From Bryum argenteum (taxonomy: Eukaryota; Streptophyta; Bryopsida; Bryales; Bryaceae), in the NCBI GenBank assembly GCA_037043015.1, contig CM073323.1:18485758-18549757 (forward strand): a stretch of 64,000 bases of DNA, given 5' to 3'. This document shows, one piece after another, positions 58,180-64,000 of this stretch. The notes beneath the pieces were generated by a model that saw only the letters and a program-made list of their open reading frames with translations, had not been told where the DNA came from and did no database searches. How positions within the stretch are numbered: the first letter of the stretch is position 1; every line of letters starts with the position of its first letter. The position numbers and the translations under genes were made by a program.

Positions 58180-58390
58180 GGCGACCGCCGATCCAGCTGA
58201 AAGGCGAGCGTCGGTCGCCAGGGCGACCGCCGATCCACCTGGTCTGCGACCAATGGTCAGAGGGCGCGACCACCAAGTGGGAGGGCGCGACGTATGCGTG
58301 GGGGCGCGACCTCTGGATCGTGCGACCGCCGATCCAGCTGGTGGGCGACCGGAGGTCACGGGGCGACCGCCGGTCCACCTCGTGAGCAAG
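58180..58390. repeat. GC-rich GGCGACCGCCGATCC island 8
   Basis: Units GGGCGACCGCCGATCCA and variants recur about five times at irregular spacing. It ends at the TATA box of family A copy 3. Confidence 0.8.
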
Positions 58391-59045
58391 TACTAACCTT
58401 CCTCCCAGCGTGTGTGTCAGAATTTTCAAAGTAGTAACGAATGTATATAATGACTTTTGGTGGCAAGTATTTGGAACCATCAAAACTAAAAACAAAAAAA
58501 AATTAAAAAAAAACATATATATATATATATATATATGTGGGGCAATAATGTGATTTTAATACTTGGACTTCCTAATAATGACCCTATGAAAATGATATAT
58601 AAGTAAAAAGGGAGTAGAAGGGGTGTTGATAACTTTCCTAGGTGATTCATATTGTGTAAAAAATATAATATAAATCTTAGGGGCACAGCAGGAATGAAAG
58701 TATTTTTCCCGAATTTCCAAAAATTAAATAGTCATGTGAAAGTAGGCGTTGTGCGCACATGCATACGAAAACAAAGTGGGGAATGTAATTTGAACATTTG
58801 GACTACACTAAATAAGTACATTAGTGTTAGATTTTTATAAGATTTGAAAATGCTACAAGTTTTTACTTTTGGGATAAAAATTTTACCAAGAGTATCGATT
58901 CCAATACTATGTAAGGATCCCCATCTTCACCTTTGTAGAGGGTACAAATATTGACTAATAGTAAAAACTTATAGCCTATTTATGTATATTAGTGTATCTA
59001 ACACTAATCTACCTATTTAGTGTAGGTAATATGGATCATATAAAA
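58391..59045. other. AT-rich intergenic with (TA)n
   Basis: A TA run lies near 58515-58538. No gene is seen before the Copia element. Confidence 0.6.
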
Positions 59046-59272
59046 TGTTGAGAGAGACAGAGAGCAATGAGTATATCAAGATAATGAGAAATATATATTA
59101 TGAGTGTTCCCTGACCACATATTTATATTGAAGGATTCAGAACCTTTTACGTTATTGAACTGGCAGTGGAACTAATACTTTTACGTTATTGAACTAGCAG
59201 TTGAACTACAGTCTAAGTGGAAGCTTCTAATTTTCTCTAAGTTCCGAAGGGCGCCTTATCCTTATCTCAACA
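59046..59272 (-). repeat. Copia 3' LTR, 227 bp, with polypurine tract
   Basis: Read on the minus strand it begins TGTTGAGATAAGG and ends CTCTCTCAACA. The polypurine tract GAGGAGGAG directly precedes it (59273-59281 on this strand). Confidence 0.9.
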
Positions 59273-59338
59273 CTCCTCCTCGACCAAGGAACGCCTCATT
59301 AAAAACTCCTCCTCGAGCAAAACCCTGTGGGAAAAATC

Positions 59339-62300
59339 TCAAGTGGAGAAAAGAGTGCGCCCTTTACATGAGGTCTCGAAGTGAGCGGAGACCACTGCGC
59401 GAAACCAACTCTCGATGCTTAGAAGGCGGAGTGCCTTGGTTAGCATATCTGCAATGTTATGCGCAGTGTCGATTTTCTTCACCTCGATCTGATTCGTCTC
59501 CACGAGGTCCTGCATAAACCCGAAGAGTTGAGGTGGGATGTGCTTAACTCGATCTGCCTTGATGAAACCGGCAGAAACTTGGGCAACTGCAGCAGCGTTG
59601 TCCTCGAAGATAATGGTCGCCTTGGGCTGCGAGCTCATCCCGCATTGCTCTGAAATCGTGTCCACCATAGTCCGGAGCCAAACCGCCTCTCGAGCGGCTT
59701 CGTGAAGCGCAATCAACTCCGCATGGTTAGTCGAAATCGCCGTGACGGTGCCGCGCTTTGATTTCCAACATATCGGAGCTCCGTTCTTGAGGAAGATATA
59801 CCTGTCTGGGACTTGCCACTAATCTCGTCATGATGTACCCGGAATCTGCATATCCCGTGATATTAGGACTCGCCTCCTTCGTGTAGTGTAGACCCAAATC
59901 TTCCGTTCCTTGAGGTATCGAAGAAGGTGCTTCACCCCGCGCCAATGTCGATCGGTTGGCTTGCGCCCGTGACGAGCTACCACACTAACAGAAAATGAGA
60001 TGTCGGGCGAGTGTGAGTTGCGAGGTAAAGCGGCGCTCCGACCAAATGAGGTACTTCCTGATCCTTCTCATTCTCCTCCTCCTCGCAAGGTCGGTGCGGG
60101 TCGTCTCCCGTCTTGCTCCCTTCCAATCATTGGTGCCGAAAGGGACTTGGCGTTGGACATGTTAAATGCCTTGAGCGACTTCTTGGTGTAAGTGTCTTGG
60201 TGGAGAAGAATACTCCCGTCGGGAAGATGGCATACCAAAGTCCAAGACAAAACGTGGTGCGGCCAAGGAGTTTCATCTCGAATCGAGTAGTGAGAAGCTC
60301 CTCAACCTCGGTGCACAATGCGTCGATCTCCACCAAATTGAGGTCATCTACATACACCGCGAGGATAACAAAGGCGAATCTCGACGAAGCACGAAGATGC
60401 AAGGTAAGGCATCGCGGCATGTGAAGCCTTGATGAGTAAGGAACCTCCTGAGGTGATGATACCAGGCGCGCCCCGCTTGCTTCAGTCCATATAAAGCTTT
60501 GCAGAGCTTAAGGCCGCAAAACTTGCCGGGTGAAGGTCTTGGAGTATCCTTCAAAAATTCTGGAGGCGGCTTGATATAAATCTTCTCGTCCAACTCGCCG
60601 TAGAGATATGCCGTGACTACGTCCCACGAGGCGAGTGGACAACGTGAGTTGCACAAAGCAAGTGCGGCGGTACCGACCGAAAGGAAGTGGAATCGATCAC
60701 CGGTGAGTAAGTCTGGTCAAAGTCGATCCCGGGACGCTGTTTGAAACCTTGGGCCACGCAGCGCACCTTGTAGCGAACAATCTCACCCTTCTCGTTGCGC
60801 TTGCGAGTGAATATGAGCTTGTAGCCAATGGGCTTTGAAGGAAGATCAAGTACCACGTGACCAAACACTTGGCGCTTGCGCAATGAAGCATACTCGGCTT
60901 GCAATGCGACTTTGCCACCGTGGCCATTCGGGGTCGGCTTTGGCTTGTTCTAAGGTAACCGGATCTGGATCTAAGGTGGTGATGGAGGTGACAAAGGCTT
61001 CTACCTCAGGTGGAAAGAGTGGTTCAGAAGAAACAAGGGGTGCGGGTTCTATATGCGGAACTTCAGGATTCTGTGCTACCGGGGGTGTGACAACGAGCTC
61101 TTTGGCTCTGGAATTCTTCGAGGCTTTGGGTCCCTTAGGTACCGAATGTGCCTTAGGAGCCTTCGAAGGTTTTGGGGTCTTAGGGTCTTTCTGCTTGGGT
61201 GCTATGGGAGGATTGCCCGAACCAGGAATTGGGTTTCGAAGAATTCGGGAAGTAGAGGCAAAACCATCAGGAATGCGGGTTGCTAACTCGTGAAGATGCA
61301 AGAGTTTCGGACCTCGGTTTCACTATGGCGGTTCGTGGATCGGGGTTCTTGGTGAAAGATTGGGTGGCTCAACCTTAAAGTCGGTGAAGGTGTGGGTCTA
61401 TAGAGTCTTTGGAGACTGTCTCTATAAAGCGGCAATTTGCAAAACGAGCGTGTAGAGCACCGATTTGGGGTACTAGATAGCGGATAATGCTTTGTGAGTC
61501 AAAGCCCACGTAAATGCCTTCAAGGCGATGGGCGAGAATAGTGCGAAGTTGAGGTTCCGGGCCGGAACCCAAACTTGACAACCGAACACTCAAGATAACT
61601 AATATTGGGAGTTCTACCGAAACCATCTCTAAGGGAGTCTGGGCATTTAACAGTGTGGGGCGAAGTCTGAGAAGGGTTGCGGCGTGAAGAATTGCATGCC
61701 CCCACATAGAGGTAGGCATATTGGCATGAATAAGGAGGGGGCGGGTGATAAGCTGAATCTTCTTGATAAAAGCTTCAGCTAGACCGTTTTGGGAATGCTC
61801 GTATGGGACAGCATACGTGAGCTCTATTCCTGTGGCTGTGCAGTAGTCCTCAAAAGTTTGGGATCTAAACTCCTTTGCATTATCCATTCGTAAACTTTGG
61901 ATTTTTCTATCGGGAAAGTGGGTTCTAAAACGAATAAGCATGGCTAAGATTTTGGGAAAGGCCATGTTTCTAGTGGTGAGTAAGGAAACTTCAGCGTGTG
62001 CCCCCGAGGCGTCAACAAGTACCAAGAAGTAAGAAAACGGACCTGAATGCGGCTCAATAGGCCCGCAAATGTCGCCATGCAGCGCTTTGGAGTGGCCGAG
62101 GGAGTTCTCAGAGGCAATCGCGACCGCGAAGCGGACTTTCGAAACTTGCCTTGAATACAAGCAAGGCACTCCGCCACTTTGTCCGTATCGCCAGGACTCA
62201 AGTTGTGTCCGTGAGTATCGGGACCATCCGACGAAACAAAGTCGTGCCAGGATGTCCAAGTCGCTTATGCCACAAAGTGGGCCTTCGAAGCACCGCCAAA

Positions 62301-63849
62301 TTACATTCCCTTGGCGCGTCCGCCATGATGGGTAATGCGTAAAGGCGATCGGTCCTGGTATCACTCTAGTCGAACTCGCTTATCTTTGCGCAGCTTCAAT
62401 GGCATCATCATAATCATTGCCTTCCCCGTCCACAGTGGAAGCGTGAATGCCATTTGCACGTAGATCCCGGTAGCCGATCGTGCTCGGGGTGCATCGAGCA
62501 TACATAGCTCTCTCAATATCGAGGGGAATCCCGGGCGAACCACTCTTGCCCGGCCCTCCCGAAACCGCAAGTTTCGGCTTCCGGTAATCGTGACAAGGTC
62601 ACAATTCAACCAGGTATCTCGCATGACCGAAGACTCAAAGAAAATGGGGTCACGTAGGATAGTATGTGTCGAGGCGGAGTCAAGTAAGGCGAGATCAGAT
62701 AAGACTCCTCCCGAGAACGGACGACCATATGGTTCTCGATATCGAAGCTAGTGAAGGAAGGGGCATCAAGGGTGTGAGTTTCCCGTTTTGCCTCCTTCAT
62801 TCGGCCGAAACTCGCCTAAACATTGCGCGAACATACGGTGACGCTCTGCACGACCTAGCGTAATGACTAGGATCACCACATTCATAACAAGCTCCTGTGA
62901 CGGGTCCGGACCCCTCAGACTCTCTAGACGGACTATGACGACGAGAGTTAGAGGGCCTGTCATAAGGGCGTTGGTTGTTGTAATACCTGTGGTCGTTATC
63001 ATAATCACGATCACGAGAATCGAAGTATCTGCCCGAACGGCCACCGTGGTGAGAGTATCCACCTCGCCCAGAGTTGCCACCGCGCCCCCTGCCACGGCCA
63101 CGGCCCCGGCCGCTCGTGGGATTCCGCTTTGCAGCCTCTGTACTGTTAACCTCCGGGGTGATTGCTGGGGCTGGAGGTGTCGGCGTCGTGGTAGGTACCG
63201 AAATGTATTTGGGTGGAACGGACGGGGAGGACTCCGTGATATGGACTTCACGAGCTGGCCGTGATTCGGCGTTCTTCAATAACATCTGTTGTTGCCGTTC
63301 CGCTACAAATAAGTAAGACATCAGTTCCGCGTGGCGTGGAAAATGCATATTTCGATATTGCTGAGAAAGAATGGCAGTAGCAGGAGGAAAGGTGGATAAA
63401 GTCTTATCGATGAGTTCGGCGTCCGTGATAATCTCGCCGCAGTCGTCGGAGTTGAGAGGTAATTCGGTGAAGCTCCGTGTTGAAGGATTGGAGATCCGGG
63501 AAGTCGAGAACTCGTAAGTTGGACCACTCTATGCGAGCTTGGGGAAGAAAAAGTTGTTGATCATAGTTAAATCGCTCCCCGAGTTGCGCCCATAATATCC
63601 AAGGAGTGTCGACTTGGAGGTACTTGCTTCCGAAGTGTTGGATGCGGATGGCGCGGATGATGACCGATTGCTTGATAACGATGTGAGACGGGCATCGCAA
63701 GACCGGACGCAGCTGCATAAAGCATCGGCGAGCTCCTCCGCCATCGGTAAGTCGTCATGTCGTTGTCCCATTCAAGAAAATTGTTGCCATCGGTGCCAAT
63801 GCGGTAAACACCAAATACTGGGTACGAGATTCAAGATTGCCTCTGCCAT
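59339..63849 (-). pseudogene. Copia gag-pol, frameshifted
   Basis: ATG 63849 starts MAEAILNLVPSI. Gag follows with LPQARIEWSNLRVLDF, RGRGRGRG repeats and the zinc knuckle CYECGDPSHYARSC (about 62880). The protease has LLDSASTHTI (about 62690). The integrase (62364-61375) has HGDICGP, DNAKEF and an EHSQNGLAEA catalytic region. The reverse transcriptase (60904-60127) has YKVRCVAQGF, ALYGLKQAGRAWY and YVDD. RNase H has IALHEAAREAVWL and IADMLTKAL, ending at 59339. At least six frame changes separate these blocks (near 63800, 63400, 62800-62300, 61300, 60900-60600 and 59950-59700), so no polyprotein can be made as read. Confidence 0.88.
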
Positions 63850-63875
63850 TGTAAAAATAACGAAAAAAGGCTATA

Positions 63876-63895
63876 GAGATATCGTGCTGATAACG
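63876..63895 (-). promoter_or_regulatory. Copia primer-binding-site region
   Basis: Immediately inside the 5' LTR the minus strand reads CGTTATCAGCACGATATC. The position is that of the tRNA primer-binding site, and this wording is common in plant Copia elements. I did not match it to a specific tRNA. Confidence 0.5.
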
Positions 63896-64000
63896 TGTTG
63901 AGAGAGACAGAGAGCAATGAGTATATCAAGATAATGAGAAATATATATTATGAGTGTTCCCTGACCACATATTTATATTGAAGGATTCAGAACCTTTTAC
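63896..64000 (-). repeat. Copia 5' LTR, partial
   Basis: 105 bp identical to 59046-59150. The rest lies beyond the window. Confidence 0.9.

Larger units (their letters stand above)
59046..64000 (-). mobile_element. Ty1/Copia LTR retrotransposon, runs off the window
   Basis: It is oriented on the minus strand. The 3' LTR is 59046-59272, and the 5' LTR enters at 63896 and is cut by the window end. Between them lie gag, protease, integrase, reverse transcriptase and RNase H in Copia order. The visible 105 bp of the 5' LTR is identical to the 3' LTR, which implies a recent insertion. The candidate target duplication on the visible side is TAAAA; the other side is outside. Confidence 0.92.

Noticed and set aside
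60835..61293. Plus-strand ORFs across the Copia element
   Set aside because: They are antisense to gag-pol blocks with clear integrase and reverse transcriptase motifs.

Overview
This window is nuclear DNA of a land plant. Split genes with GT-AG introns, a TVP23/ECHIDNA-type Golgi gene, and plant hAT, PIF/Harbinger and Ty1/Copia elements all point that way. A bryophyte such as a liverwort is my guess from the style of the hAT proteins, but the sequence does not prove it. Most of the window is transposon-rich and gene-poor. Only TVP23, one complete hAT-type protein and two family-specific unknown ORFs look intact.

Region 1 (1-25.4 kb) is a diverged segmental duplication. Copy 1 (1-7096) and copy 2 (11665-24335) share a long AT-rich stretch followed by the 5' part of TVP23. 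Copy 2 leads into the complete six-exon TVP23 gene (22985-25238). Copy 1 breaks inside exon 3 and runs into an intact two-exon hAT transposase-like gene (7460-9865). Copy 2 alone carries a 5.4 kb PIF/Harbinger element (15043-20408) and a tRNA-headed SINE with a 14-bp target duplication (21972-22333). Copy 1 is therefore the empty site for both.

Region 2 (25.4-33 kb) is intergenic sequence with MITEs and dispersed repeats around one lipase-like gene (29744-31603). That gene has a ZZ zinc finger inside its alpha/beta-hydrolase domain and an in-frame TAG. A near-perfect 34-bp stem hairpin follows at 32029-32115.

Region 3 (33-58.5 kb) is the unusual part. At least four gene families, each present two or three times, lie in a roughly mirror-image order around about 46.7 kb: DUF659-type hAT (+), family A (+), kinase-like family B (-), centre, B (+), A (-), hAT (-), with a third A copy (-) at the far end. 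A family C gene and a fragment of it lie in the left half. Extremely GC-rich islands built on CGGTCG/CGACCG words end at a TATA box beside most of these genes, and the sequence just after the TATA box is partly conserved between families. I read this as two old, head-to-head copies of a multigene mobile unit, or a lineage-specific gene cluster. Most members are broken by stops and frameshifts. Two are cut by clean younger insertions: a 1.47-kb solo LTR in hAT and a 260-bp TTAA-flanked MITE in B.

Region 4 (59046 to the window end) is a minus-strand Ty1/Copia element. Its visible LTR sequence is identical at both ends, yet its gag-pol is interrupted by several frameshifts.
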